Of a stretch of DNA of 64,000 bases, positions 52,499-61,072 are shown piece after piece. This stretch comes from Desulfofundulus salinus (GTDB taxonomy: Bacteria > Bacillota > Desulfotomaculia > Desulfotomaculales > Desulfovirgulaceae). Position 1 is the stretch's first letter, and each line of letters starts with the position of its first letter. Made by a program: the position numbers and the translations under genes. The notes beneath the pieces were generated by a model. That model saw only the letters and a program-made list of their open reading frames with translations. It was not told the origin of the DNA and ran no database searches. The DNA lies in contig NZ_RBWE01000001.1 of assembly GCF_003627965.1 (NCBI RefSeq), positions 1,480,769-1,544,768 of the forward strand, in the 5' to 3' direction.

Positions 52499-53116
52499 AT
52501 GAAGCCCACACTTATTAACGCTGCTCGGGTACTGGTTCGGGTGCAGGAATCTCGATTTAAGTCGGACTGCCTGCATTCTCAGCGCGTGGCCTTTTATGCG
52601 CTCCTGCTGGCCAGGGAATTGGGATTGGACGAAAAATACCAGAAACGCGTCTACTTAGCTGGCCTTCTGCACGACATAGGCAAAATAGGAATCCCTGACT
52701 ATATACTGTTTAAACAGGGCAAGTTGACTGCCGAGGAATGGGAGGAGATAAAAAAGCACCCGGTTTTCAGTTATGAAATTCTCTCAACCATTCCCGGTAT
52801 GAAAGAAATTAGTCTCATGGTACTGCATCACCACGAGAGATACGATGGAACGGGCTATCCCGCTGGACTTGTAGCTCAAGATATACCTCTGGGGGCGCGC
52901 ATTTTAGCCGTTGCCGACAGCTTCGACGCCATGACCACGGAGAGGATCTACCGACCTTTTCCATTATCCCGGGAAGAGGCTCTGAAGGAAATGCACTGCT
53001 GTGCCGGAGGGCAGTTTGATCCACTTTTGGTGGAAGTTTTTAGTCGCTTGATAGGACGGGGAGAAACTGATTTGAGCCTCTACGAACGAGAATTTACGAC
53101 TAGTTTTTATCCCTGA
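52499..53116 (+). CDS. HD-GYP domain cyclic di-GMP phosphodiesterase
   Basis: A 205-residue protein consisting almost entirely of an HD-GYP domain. The metal-binding residues are in HSQRVAFYALLLA near residue 24, GLLHDIGKIGIPD near 60, HPVFSYEIL near 92, LHHHERYDGTGYPAGL near 115 (the GYP motif) and ILAVADSFDAMTT near 140. The domain hydrolyses c-di-GMP. No sensory domain is attached. ATG 52499 follows GAGGTG; an upstream in-frame ATG 52448 lacks an RBS. The GEMM-I riboswitch 330 bp upstream implies feedback by its own substrate. Confidence 0.92.
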   Translation: MKPTLINAARVLVRVQESRFKSDCLHSQRVAFYALLLARELGLDEKYQKRVYLAGLLHDIGKIGIPDYILFKQGKLTAEEWEEIKKHPVFSYEILSTIPGMKEISLMVLHHHERYDGTGYPAGLVAQDIPLGARILAVADSFDAMTTERIYRPFPLSREEALKEMHCCAGGQFDPLLVEVFSRLIGRGETDLSLYEREFTTSFYP

Positions 53117-53240
53117 ATCCGGGCGAACTTAAGCGTTTGAACCAGAGGGTGCAAATCCCGACTGTACGGACCAGCAGGTAAATAGTTCACCAGTTGGACT
53201 TAAATTTAAACGTTCACGAAAAGGAAAGGGTGGGGTTAAG
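53117..53240 (+). other. Intergenic leader with possible RNA structure before the chemoreceptor gene
   Basis: The 124-nt gap contains local hairpins (GGG-TGCAAAT-CCC; CTG-TACGGACCAG-CAG) and a possible long-range pairing of AAGCGTTTGAA with TTTAAACGTT near its ends. GAACCAGAGGGTGCAAATCCC is reminiscent of part of a cobalamin aptamer, but the B12-box elements are absent. No known class fits. Confidence 0.35.
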
Positions 53241-54452
53241 TTGCTGTTCTTTAGAAAGAAAAGTGAGCCGGGTACCTCCAATACCTTCAATTCGGGTGAT
53301 TTGCTTTTTGGGCTTAGCGTAGGTCGTTTCATTATGGCGCACACAGATCTCCTGGCCCTGTGGAGCCGCTTGAGGGCAGATGAAGCGGCCCGCGAGGCGG
53401 AGGTTCAGGCATCGGGTTCTCAAGAACTCTCTGCCACTATCGAGGAAGTCAATGCTTCCGTGGAAGAATCGGCTGCCGCTCATCACCAAATGAAACAGCT
53501 GGCAGAAGCCAATCGCTCGGCACTGGCGGAGATGGACAGGCTTTTAAAAGTTGTGGCTACCGGTATACAGTATATGAGAGACCAGTTGAATGAAGTAAGC
53601 CAGCGTTTTAATCAGGTCAACCAGATTGGCGAAGAAGTTGCGGAGATTGCAGAACAGACCAACCTCCTGGCACTGAACGCTGCTATAGAAGCTGCCCGGG
53701 CTGGCGAACACGGGCGTGGTTTTGCCGTAGTAGCTGAAGAAGTAAGGAAGCTGGCGGGGAAAACGAAGGATGCGGTAGGGACTGTGAAAGAATTAACTGC
53801 AGAAGTGGGTCAATTATCAGAGTCAGCCAACCGCAGCAGCAAAGAGGTAACGGATTCCTTTGAGGTTTATTCCAGGCAGGTTACCTCTGTAGTACAAAGC
53901 ATAGACGAAAGCATGAAGCAGGTGGAACTTGCAACCAGCGCCCTCGACGAAATAACCCGGGTCATGAATCAGGTTGCCACTACGACAACAGATCTTGCCC
54001 AGTCGTCCCAGCGGCTTGCCCAAATAACAGCCTTCGGTGACTCCTGTACGGCCAATGCCAGCCACATCCGTGAAGTCACCATGCCGGTTCTGGAAGAACT
54101 CCTGGTCGAGATAACCGAAGATACGCCGGTTCATACCCTGGCAGCCAGGCTTTTCGACCATGCCCGGTTCATTAACACTGTAGTGGCGAAAGTTGGAACA
54201 GGTGAAAAATTATCCGACCATACCGAATGCGCCTTTGGACGCTGGTATATAGGTGAGGGCGGCAGACAGTTCGGCCACTTGCCTGCCTGGCGGGCTATAG
54301 ACGAGCCTCACCGCCTGGTTCATACTGTCGGTGCTGCTCTGGTGAGAGAAGCCCGGGCAGAAGCAGCCGAAGAATTGGCCCAGGCATCCCTGGAACTGCT
54401 ACGTTGCTTCGTGGCGCTGAAAAAAGAGATTGCCAAAATAGCCAAAAGTTAA
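53241..54452 (+). CDS. Soluble methyl-accepting chemotaxis protein with C-terminal CZB zinc-binding domain
   Basis: A 403-residue chemoreceptor with no transmembrane segment. Residues 50-~270 are a coiled-coil MCP signalling domain with the CheA/CheW-contacting tip [38 protein letters not shown] near residue 138-175 (split here by function, not by sequence). Residues ~290-390 are a CZB domain: FDHARFIN, then [15 protein letters not shown] with the zinc Cys, then [13 protein letters not shown] receptors sense zinc or hypochlorous acid in other bacteria. There is no PAS or globin sensor, so CZB is probably the input. TTG 53241 start; GGAAAGGGTGGGG precedes it. Confidence 0.88.
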   Translation: MLFFRKKSEPGTSNTFNSGDLLFGLSVGRFIMAHTDLLALWSRLRADEAAREAEVQASGSQELSATIEEVNASVEESAAAHHQMKQLAEANRSALAEMDRLLKVVATGIQYMRDQLNEVSQRFNQVNQIGEEVAEIAEQTNLLALNAAIEAARAGEHGRGFAVVAEEVRKLAGKTKDAVGTVKELTAEVGQLSESANRSSKEVTDSFEVYSRQVTSVVQSIDESMKQVELATSALDEITRVMNQVATTTTDLAQSSQRLAQITAFGDSCTANASHIREVTMPVLEELLVEITEDTPVHTLAARLFDHARFINTVVAKVGTGEKLSDHTECAFGRWYIGEGGRQFGHLPAWRAIDEPHRLVHTVGAALVREARAEAAEELAQASLELLRCFVALKKEIAKIAKS

Positions 54453-54500
54453 AAAGAGAAGGACTTAGGTAAAGGAATTGTTTCGGAACCCTATTTCGAC

Positions 54501-54765
54501 CTGGAAACACGGCTAAAGATATGGACATTTTGTTATTTCCTGGGTGACGACCTGTACCTGTTTATTGACAGCCGGGTGAATTAAAAAAGATTTCAGCCAC
54601 CACAGAAAGGTTAAAAACACCTGGAAGGAAGTACGGGCGAAGATGTACAACGCGGAGCTACTGCTCCAGGGGTATGCCCAGGTCATGACGGTCCCGCCCA
54701 ATGTCAAGTGCGCGGACATGTTCCTGAAGTTCCAGAGAGAAGCCAGGAAAATAAGAAACTATTTC
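54501..54765 (+). pseudogene. Degraded C-terminal fragment of a thermonuclease-like (SNase) gene
   Basis: One frame (54501-54584) reads FLGDDLYLFIDSRVN and stops. An adjacent frame then reads KMYNAELLLQGYAQVMTVPP followed by NVKCADMFLKFQREARK, which closely follows the C-terminal part of staphylococcal-nuclease-like proteins (NAELLxxGYAxVxxxPPN, then a leafy helix with QREAR). No N-terminal catalytic part remains, and there are stops and a frame change. It is a remnant, not a functional gene. The real downstream gene starts at 54789 in another frame. Confidence 0.6.
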
Positions 54766-54788
54766 TTCAAGAAAGGAGTTGGTTCAAC

Positions 54789-56558
54789 GTGGAGTGTGCG
54801 AAATGCAACGCCACGGTCGAGAATAAGGAGGCAAAATTTTGCCCCTTCTGCGGCACTCCCCTGAATGAGTTCGCACCACCGCCCAGTCCTTCGAAATCAA
54901 AAAAGGCCATCTGGATTGGGCTCGGCGTACTCACCTATCTTCTTCTTGTTATCGGTTTTGTTGCCCGAGAATCCCTCGCCCAAGTACTCCCATTCCTTAG
55001 CCCGTCTAACAGTGCCCGCGCAGCCAAACTGGCACCAGGCAATACCGACCTGTTTTTGGTCGTTAATCCCAATCTGGACCAGGTAAAAAATTTTGCCCGT
55101 ATCAGAGACATTTACCTTTCCATCCCGGAAGTTAAAGATGCTTTCGACGATTTGCGAAGGGACTTTGAGGATGAATTCGGTTTAGACTTCAATGAAGACG
55201 TAAAACCCTGGCTTGGCAGGGAAATAGCCCTAATTGTCCCTAATTACAGCCACGAGGAGTTATACCTGCTCGCTGTTTCTACCACCAATATGAAAAAAGC
55301 TTCGGCCTGCTTACAAAAAGTGCGCCAGCACTGGGAAAAAGAAGGTATGGCATTCAAGGACCGGACTTATCAGGGGGTCGAGATAACCGTTGAAACCGGG
55401 GGTTCTTCACCGGTAGCCTACGCCCTGCATGAGGGGTTTTTGCTGCTGGCGGAAAGCGAGGAAGCCATCGAAAAGGCAATAGACATGACCAGGCAAAAAG
55501 GTGCGGCCACCCTGGCCAAAAATGAAAACTACAAAAAGGTAATGAAAAAGCTGCCAGCAAACAGGTCGGGTGCTTGCTATATCAACGCTGAAAACATTCC
55601 CGATATTATAAAGGACGAGTTGAACACGGATTTTCCCGTTGAAAGCCTTCACCACCTGGAAGCATATCAGGGGTTGGGCTTTTCCATAAGCTTTACCGGA
55701 GAAGGGGTGCGCTTTGACTACTCGCTGGCCTACGATAAAGAAAAATTACCCAAAGACCTTCCCCCTCCCGAAAAAGTTGAGAAGACCATCACCCTGGCTC
55801 CCGAAAACTCCCTGGTATTCATAGGGGGCGTTCACCTGAATTACGTAATGGAAAAAATTCTGGAAGACATTCAAAAAGAACCCGATTTTAAAGACATCGA
55901 CGCGGAAATCGAATACAATTTGGGTATAGATATTGAAAGTGATCTCCTTTCCTGGTTGGGCAGTGAATATGGTCTGGCTATTGTCCCGGATAGAGACGGG
56001 TTATTGGGTAAAGAAACTCACCTGGGGATGCTCGCCATGTTTTCCGTAAAGGATATCCAGAAGGCAAAAAGGTTAATGGACAAGATAGCTGATTTGCTAG
56101 ATGAAGAAGGATTTGTTTCGGATTCTGTGAAGGTTGACGGCAAGAACATCAAATATTTCTATGACCCGTATACTGAGGCATTTATGCTGGGCTACGGTTT
56201 CACGGATAATATTTTGGTTATTGGATCCTCGGAAAATCTTGTTAAGGAGGCCGTAACGGGCGACGGCAGCTCCCTGGCCGACAGCAATACATATAAAAAA
56301 GCATTTGCCAGCCTTCAGCCCAAATACGAGGGTTGTATTTTCATTGACGTGGAAAGAATTGTTGACACGGTACGTAGCAACCTGGACAGATTGGACCGGA
56401 GATCTTTTGATCGAGAAGTCTACCCATTTGTAAAGCCCCTACAGGCGGTAAGCTACCGGCAAGCAAGGACGGATGACAACTTCCTCTCCGGTACGTTGGT
56501 CGTTTTCGTGGAAGAGCCTGTAAACTTTTCAAGAAAGGAACTTAGCTACGAACTCTAA
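54789..56558 (+). CDS. Zinc-ribbon-anchored DUF3352 protein, 589 aa
   Basis: A 589-residue protein with an N-terminal zinc ribbon (ECAKCN...FCPFCGTPL: two CxxC pairs at residues 3-6 and 17-20). A Pro/Ser linker, one transmembrane helix (AIWIGLGVLTYLLLVIGFV) and a large external region follow. That region has repeated DUF3352 features: LAPGNTDLFLVVNPNLDQV, WLGREIALIVP, GFLLLAESEEAIEKAI and later a second copy (LAPENSLVFIGGVHLN, WLGSEYGLAIVP, NILVIGSSENLVKEAV). The function is unknown. GTG 54789 follows AAAGGAG. Its base composition is poorer in GC than the core genes. Confidence 0.8.
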   Translation: MECAKCNATVENKEAKFCPFCGTPLNEFAPPPSPSKSKKAIWIGLGVLTYLLLVIGFVARESLAQVLPFLSPSNSARAAKLAPGNTDLFLVVNPNLDQVKNFARIRDIYLSIPEVKDAFDDLRRDFEDEFGLDFNEDVKPWLGREIALIVPNYSHEELYLLAVSTTNMKKASACLQKVRQHWEKEGMAFKDRTYQGVEITVETGGSSPVAYALHEGFLLLAESEEAIEKAIDMTRQKGAATLAKNENYKKVMKKLPANRSGACYINAENIPDIIKDELNTDFPVESLHHLEAYQGLGFSISFTGEGVRFDYSLAYDKEKLPKDLPPPEKVEKTITLAPENSLVFIGGVHLNYVMEKILEDIQKEPDFKDIDAEIEYNLGIDIESDLLSWLGSEYGLAIVPDRDGLLGKETHLGMLAMFSVKDIQKAKRLMDKIADLLDEEGFVSDSVKVDGKNIKYFYDPYTEAFMLGYGFTDNILVIGSSENLVKEAVTGDGSSLADSNTYKKAFASLQPKYEGCIFIDVERIVDTVRSNLDRLDRRSFDREVYPFVKPLQAVSYRQARTDDNFLSGTLVVFVEEPVNFSRKELSYEL

Positions 56559-56574
56559 GAGAGTTTAGCGGGTT

Positions 56575-56751
56575 ATGAGAGGAAGTCACAATTTAGCCGA
56601 AGGACAATCTTCAGGGGTGTTCGCTATGTTCAATCCCCAAAAACAAAAACAATCGGAAACGCGGAGGCAGATTGCCCGGAGGAAAGCAGCTGCTGAAGCA
56701 CTAAAGGGTATTTGGGCTGATAAGGATGATTCCTTCTTTTCGGGGCGGTAA
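56575..56751 (+). CDS. Short antitoxin-like protein (VapB-type tail)
   Basis: A 58-codon frame from ATG 56575; a second in-frame ATG at 56626 would give 41 residues. It is rich in Arg/Lys/Gln (NPQKQKQSETRRQIARRKAA) and ends AAAEALKGIWADKDDSFFSGR (split at the Ala run), where GIWADKDD is typical of the toxin-binding tails of VapB/AbrB-type antitoxins. It lies three bases before a VapC fragment, fixing the context. The DNA-binding N-terminal domain is missing or very diverged, so it may itself be a remnant. Confidence 0.5.
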   Translation: MRGSHNLAEGQSSGVFAMFNPQKQKQSETRRQIARRKAAAEALKGIWADKDDSFFSGR

Positions 56752-56754
56752 CTC

Positions 56755-56928
56755 ATGCGAATTTTGCTGGATACCAATATTTTGGTTGATGATTGTTACA
56801 TAGCGGCCACCGCCATAGCCTATAAATTGCCGCTATATACCAGAAACCCGGACGATTTTAAATATGTCCCGCATCCGGATTTGAAAATAGTGGTTCCGTA
56901 TCAGTATGAGGTTGACGTAACTTCATAA
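56755..56928 (+). pseudogene. VapC PIN-domain toxin with an internal deletion
   Basis: A 57-codon frame that starts as an intact PIN domain, MRILLDTNILVDD, with the first catalytic Asp. It then jumps directly to DCYIAATAIAYKLPLYTRNP followed by DDFKYVPHPDLKIVVP, which is the C-terminal part of a PIN domain (DxxIAATA and TRNxxDF motifs). Normal VapC proteins are about 130 residues; roughly 70 central residues, including another catalytic acidic residue, are absent without a frameshift. The toxin is therefore probably inactive. Confidence 0.72.
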
Positions 56929-57010
56929 ACAAAATCTAATACAGCTTGCAGGCTCTTAACGAGGCGATGATGCTGAAGAACAGTTAGTTAACAAAGAAAG
57001 CGGTCAGACC

Positions 57011-57043
57011 CGGCAGGTGTAGAGCTGCCGGCGTTTTCTTTTG
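57011..57043 (+). terminator. Intrinsic terminator after the VapBC remnant
   Basis: CGGCAG pairs with CTGCCG over an 8-nt loop, followed by GCGTTTTCTTTTG. Confidence 0.75.
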
Positions 57044-57093
57044 TGTGGATCTGGTCAAGCGCCATATAAAGAAGCACTTCCCGGAGGATCAGA

Positions 57094-57306
57094 ATGAGCA
57101 TCACCAGCGCCATTGCCCGCGCTACAGCGGTGATCGCCGGCTTCAACATGCTTTCCGAGGTACTGAAGTTTATACGGGAAATGGCCCTGGCCTGCGTTTT
57201 CGGGGTCAGCGCGGCCACCGACGCCTACCTGGTGGCGTACACCGTGCCCAATGTGGTTTTTGCGGTGCTGGGCGGGGTGACGGCGGCTGGCAGGGCGCTT
57301 TACTAA
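57094..57306 (+). pseudogene. N-terminal stub of a MurJ/MviN-type lipid flippase
   Basis: The 70-residue product matches only the first ~60 residues of MurJ-type flippases: AVIAGFNMLSEVLKFIREM, then FGVSAATDAYLVAYTVPNVV, then FAVLGGVTAAG, after which it ends GRALY-stop. The full protein has about 500 residues. The RBS (CCGGAGGA) and start are intact, so a membrane peptide of two helices could still be made. It lies 210 bp upstream of the rml genes, where a polysaccharide flippase gene would be expected. Confidence 0.78.
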
Positions 57307-57518
57307 TGGACATCGAGCTCCGTGATGGTTATAATTGTTCATAATGAAAGGAAAAACGAACCACTGCATCCATATGGAAACCGTCTGGAACAATCCCGGC
57401 CAGCGCACCGTTCGGCCGGTGGGTGACCCGGCGTTGCCGCCGCGGGACGCGCGGCACCCGCGCCTGCGGGATGCCGGCAATAACTTTGTTTACGGTGTTC
57501 TGAAGGGGGAGGAGCAGT
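57307..57518. other. Intergenic gap before rmlA
   Basis: No family is recognised in any frame. The segment is GC-rich near 57430-57480, with small complementary blocks (GCCGGTGGG, CCGCGGGACGCG, CCCGCGCC). No clear promoter or terminator was found. It may be the eroded remainder of the flippase gene. Confidence 0.4.
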
Positions 57519-58586
57519 TTGAAAGCTCTGGTACTGGCCGGCGGGAAGGGAACGCGCCTGCGGCCCCTTACCTACACCACGGCCAAACAATTGATCCCGG
57601 TCGCCAACAAGCCCATCATCTTCTACGTGCTGGAGCAAATCGCAGCGGCGGGGATAGATAATGTGGGGGTAATTATTTCACCGGAAACGGGCGAAAACGT
57701 GAAAGACGCCGTAGGGGACGGCTCCCGCTGGGGAATAAAGATCACCTACATACTGCAGGAGACTCCCGCCGGGCTGGCCCACGCCGTGAAGACGGCCCGG
57801 GAATTCCTGGGAGAGTCGCCCTTTTTGATGTTTTTGGGGGATAACCTCATCCAGGGCGGCGTCGAGGCCTTCGTGCGGGACTTTGCCGCCGGTGAAGCCG
57901 GCGCCTTCATCCTGCTCAAAAGGGTAAAAGATCCCCGGGCCTTTGGCGTGGCCGTTCTGGACGGCCGGAACCACGTTGTCCAGTTAATTGAAAAGCCAAA
58001 GGAGCCGCCCAGCGACCTGGCCCTGGTGGGCGTGTATCTCTTCAGGCCGGCGATACATATGGCTATTGAACGTATCAAACCCTCCTGGCGGGGGGAGCTG
58101 GAGATCACCGATGCCATCCAGGAGCTCATCCATATGGGCTGCCCGGTGGAAGCCCGCATCCTGGAGGGCTGGTGGCTGGACACCGGCAAAAAGGACGATA
58201 TCCTGGAGGCCAACCGGGTGGTGCTGGACGAGTTCGCCCGGCGGGACGTCAAAGGAGAGGTAGACGGCAAAAGCCAGGTGGTGGGCCGGGTGGAAATAGG
58301 GGAGGGCGCGCGGGTGATAAACAGTGTCATCCGGGGGCCGGTGGTCATCGGCAGTGGAGTTAACATCATTGACTCTTTTGTAGGCCCCTACACCGCCATT
58401 GCCGGCGGCAGCCACCTGGAACGGGTCTCCCTGGAACATGCGGTGGTGCTGGAGAACTGCCGCCTGGTGGACGTGGAGCACATCGAGGACAGCCTTATCG
58501 GGAGCAACACTCGCGTGGTCCGGGCCGGCGGCCGCCGCCGGGCCCTGCGCCTTTTCGTGGGCGACGACGCGGAAGTGGTAATTTGA
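57519..58586 (+). CDS. rmlA: Glucose-1-phosphate thymidylyltransferase, long (StrD/RmlA-long) type
   Basis: A 355-residue enzyme making dTDP-glucose. The nucleotidyltransferase half has [20 protein letters not shown] at residues 4-23, with FLGDNLIQ near 107 and [10 protein letters not shown] near 190. The C-terminal ~100 residues form a left-handed beta-helix ([20 protein letters not shown]), which marks the long form often found in streptomycin-type and rhamnose clusters. TTG 57519 follows GGGGGAGGAG. It is the first of four genes for dTDP-sugar synthesis. Confidence 0.95.
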   Translation: MKALVLAGGKGTRLRPLTYTTAKQLIPVANKPIIFYVLEQIAAAGIDNVGVIISPETGENVKDAVGDGSRWGIKITYILQETPAGLAHAVKTAREFLGESPFLMFLGDNLIQGGVEAFVRDFAAGEAGAFILLKRVKDPRAFGVAVLDGRNHVVQLIEKPKEPPSDLALVGVYLFRPAIHMAIERIKPSWRGELEITDAIQELIHMGCPVEARILEGWWLDTGKKDDILEANRVVLDEFARRDVKGEVDGKSQVVGRVEIGEGARVINSVIRGPVVIGSGVNIIDSFVGPYTAIAGGSHLERVSLEHAVVLENCRLVDVEHIEDSLIGSNTRVVRAGGRRRALRLFVGDDAEVVI

Positions 58587-58603
58587 GAGCAGGAGGGGTT
58601 TTT

Positions 58604-59065
58604 ATGGAGCTGATCGACGGCGTGCAGGTAAAGAAGCTGCGCTTGATCCCCGACGAGCGGGGTTTTCTCATGGAGATGCTGCGCTCCGACTGGCCGGAGT
58701 TTGATAAATTCGGCCAGGCCTACATCACCGCCTGCTACCCGGGGGTGATCAAGGCCTGGCACTACCACAAAATCCAGTGGGACCACTTCGTCTGCGTGGG
58801 CGGCATGGCCAAAGTGGTGCTTTACGACTCCCGCGAGGACAGCCCCACCAAAGGCATGGTCAACGTCTTTCACATCGGCTACCTCAATCCCTGCCTGGTA
58901 AAAATCCCGCCCCTGGTCTACCACGGCTTCACCGCCGAGGGCAACCAGACGGCCTTAATTGTCAACTTTCCCACCGAGCTGTACAACTACGAGAACCCCG
59001 ACGAATACCGCCTGCCCTATAACGACCCCTCCATTCCTTACACCTGGGAGGTGCGGCATGGCTAG
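58604..59065 (+). CDS. rmlC: dTDP-4-dehydrorhamnose 3,5-epimerase family protein (short RmlC)
   Basis: A 153-residue cupin-fold protein. The catalytic His is expected in GVIKAWHYHKIQWDHFVCVGG near residue 45-60 (split: AWHYH then WDHF), and FTAEGNQTALIVNFPTELYN lies near 115. It is shorter than typical RmlC (~180 residues) and has KAWHYH instead of the usual RGLHYQ, so it may be a single-position epimerase or a ketoisomerase relative. The position between rmlA and rmlD supports the pathway assignment. ATG 58604 follows AGGAGGGG; the end overlaps rmlD by eight bases. Confidence 0.82.
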   Translation: MELIDGVQVKKLRLIPDERGFLMEMLRSDWPEFDKFGQAYITACYPGVIKAWHYHKIQWDHFVCVGGMAKVVLYDSREDSPTKGMVNVFHIGYLNPCLVKIPPLVYHGFTAEGNQTALIVNFPTELYNYENPDEYRLPYNDPSIPYTWEVRHG

Positions 59066-59909
59066 GCGGGTGCTGGTCACCGGCGCTGCCGGCATGCTGG
59101 GCCGGGCGGTGACCGCGGAGTTCGGGCGGCGCGGGGAAGAAGTGCTGTCCCTTTCCCGCCAGGAACTGGACATCACCGACTTCGCGGCGGTGCGGTCCGC
59201 CCTGCGGCAGCTGCGGCCCCGGGTGGTGGTTAACTGCGCCGCCTACACCGACGTGGACGGTGCGGAAGCCAGCAGCGAGCGGGCCTTCCTGGTCAACGGC
59301 CTGGGACCCCGGAATCTGGCCCTGGCCTGCCGGGAAGTGGATGCCGTGCTGGTGCATGTGAGCACCGACTACATTTTTGACGGTCAAAAGGGCGAACCCT
59401 ACGGCGTGTACGACCCCCCGAATCCCCTGAACGTCTACGGTAAGAGCAAGCTCTGGGGCGAGCGGGCGGTGGCGGAGGCCGGCGGCAGCTGCTTCATCGT
59501 GCGCACCAGCTGGCTCTTCGGCCACGGGGGCAGGAATTTCGTGGAGACCATGCTCCAGATCGGCCGGGGAAAGGGTGCCGCCCGGGTGGTCAGCGATCAG
59601 CGGGGCTGCCCCACCTGCACGGTAGATCTGGCCCGGGCCATTGCCGACCTGGTGGAAAGCGGCCGGTACGGCACCTACCACGTCACCAACAGCGGCAGCA
59701 CCACCTGGTACGAATTTGCGGCGGCAATATTCAAACTGGCCGGCCTGGAGGTGGAACTGGCCCCCTGCTCCACGGCGGAGTTTCCCCGCCCGGCCAGAAG
59801 ACCGCTCTACTCGGTGCTGGACCCGTTTCCCTTGAAGGAAACCACCGGTTACCTGCTCCCGCCGTGGGCAGACGCCCTGGAAAGGTACCTATCGGAAAGA
59901 CAAAAATAA
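59058..59909 (+). CDS. rmlD: dTDP-4-dehydrorhamnose reductase
   Basis: A 283-residue short-chain reductase, last step of dTDP-L-rhamnose synthesis. VLVTGAAGMLGRAVTAEFG is at residues 5-23, VVNCAAYTDVDGAE near 58, STDYIFDG near 98 and the catalytic YGKSKLWGE near 125. RTSWLFGHGG and DQRGCPTCTVDLARAI follow. ATG 59058 overlaps the rmlC end with GGGAGG upstream. Confidence 0.95.
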   Translation: MARRVLVTGAAGMLGRAVTAEFGRRGEEVLSLSRQELDITDFAAVRSALRQLRPRVVVNCAAYTDVDGAEASSERAFLVNGLGPRNLALACREVDAVLVHVSTDYIFDGQKGEPYGVYDPPNPLNVYGKSKLWGERAVAEAGGSCFIVRTSWLFGHGGRNFVETMLQIGRGKGAARVVSDQRGCPTCTVDLARAIADLVESGRYGTYHVTNSGSTTWYEFAAAIFKLAGLEVELAPCSTAEFPRPARRPLYSVLDPFPLKETTGYLLPPWADALERYLSERQK

Positions 59910-59931
59910 CTTAAAAGGAGCAATGTGATCA

Positions 59932-60960
59932 ATGAAACTGCTGGTTACCGGCGGAGCCGGATTCATCGGCTCCAACTTTATCCGCTATATCCTTGCGGCC
60001 CGCCCCGGAGTTTCGGTCATCAACCTGGATAAGCTCACCTATGCGGGCAACCTGGAAAACCTGGCCGATCTTGCGGACCACCCCCGCCATGCGTTCATCC
60101 ACGGTGACATCTGTGACCGCCGCCTGGTGGGGGAGATTTTTTCCCGCGGCGTGGACGCGGTGATCAACTTTGCCGCCGAGTCCCACGTGGACCGCAGCAT
60201 AGTGGACGCCTCGCCCTTTGTCGAGACCAACGTGCGGGGCACCCAGGTGCTGCTGGACGCGGCTGCGGAATACTGGAGGGAGAGGTTCGACGGGCAGGCG
60301 GCAGCCGGGGCTGAAAGGCCCGTGATCTTCGTCCAGGTCTCCACCGACGAGGTTTACGGCTCCCTGGGGCCGGAGGGGCGCTTTACCGAGGAGAGCCCCT
60401 TGAAACCTTCCAGCCCCTACTCCGCCAGCAAGGCCGCCGCCGACCTTCTGGCCCTGGCCTATCACCGCACCCACGGCCTGCCGGTGGTCATCACCCGCTG
60501 CTCCAACAACTACGGTCCCTACCAGTTCCCGGAAAAGCTCATCCCCCTCATGATCACCAGCGCCCTGGAGGATAAACCCCTGCCCGTGTACGGCGACGGC
60601 TTGAACGTGCGGGACTGGCTGCACGTGGAGGACCACTGCCGGGCGCTGGAGCTGGTTCTCTTCCGGGGGAGGCCCGGGGAGATCTACAACATCGGCGGCC
60701 ACGGGGAGCGCACCAACCTGGAAGTGGTGCGGATGATCTTGCAGCTTTTGGACAAGCCGGAAAGCCTCATCCGGTTTGTGAAGGACCGCCCCGGCCACGA
60801 CCGCCGCTACGCCATCGACCCCTCGAAGATTACCCGGGAGCTGGGCTGGCGGCCCCGGCATACCTTCGAGGAGGGGCTGGCGGCAACAGTAGAGTGGTAC
60901 AGGCAAAACCGCTCCTGGTGGGAGCGGATTAAGTCCGGGGCAGCCCGTCACTGCCGCTGA
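59932..60960 (+). CDS. rmlB: dTDP-glucose 4,6-dehydratase
   Basis: A 342-residue NAD-dependent enzyme producing dTDP-4-keto-6-deoxyglucose. LLVTGGAGFIGSNFIRYIL is at residues 3-21, FAAESHVDRSI near 82, STDEVYGSLG near 132, and YSASKAAADLLALAYHRTHG near 163 contains the catalytic YxxxK. NNYGPYQFPEKLIPL and VRDWLHVEDHCRAL complete the signature. The gene order A-C-D-B indicates a complete dTDP-rhamnose pathway, probably for wall polysaccharide or flagellin glycosylation. Confidence 0.97.
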   Translation: MKLLVTGGAGFIGSNFIRYILAARPGVSVINLDKLTYAGNLENLADLADHPRHAFIHGDICDRRLVGEIFSRGVDAVINFAAESHVDRSIVDASPFVETNVRGTQVLLDAAAEYWRERFDGQAAAGAERPVIFVQVSTDEVYGSLGPEGRFTEESPLKPSSPYSASKAAADLLALAYHRTHGLPVVITRCSNNYGPYQFPEKLIPLMITSALEDKPLPVYGDGLNVRDWLHVEDHCRALELVLFRGRPGEIYNIGGHGERTNLEVVRMILQLLDKPESLIRFVKDRPGHDRRYAIDPSKITRELGWRPRHTFEEGLAATVEWYRQNRSWWERIKSGAARHCR

Positions 60961-61072
60961 GAACCTGGCGAAATTTAACCCCTCATGGGGAAGGAAGTCT
61001 TCCATTGGAGGCGAATAATGGGTATGGGCGTCCTTTGGAAAAGGAGTACAGTAGAAAAGGAGTACGTTTATT

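Noticed and set aside
53117-53240. Cobalamin riboswitch upstream of the chemoreceptor
   Set aside because: Only a short stretch (GGGTGCAAATCCC) resembles it; the B12 box and other conserved arms are absent, and the context does not fit.
57335-57661. A 108-codon frame overlapping the start of rmlA
   Set aside because: It runs out of frame through the highly conserved N-terminus of RmlA and resembles no family.
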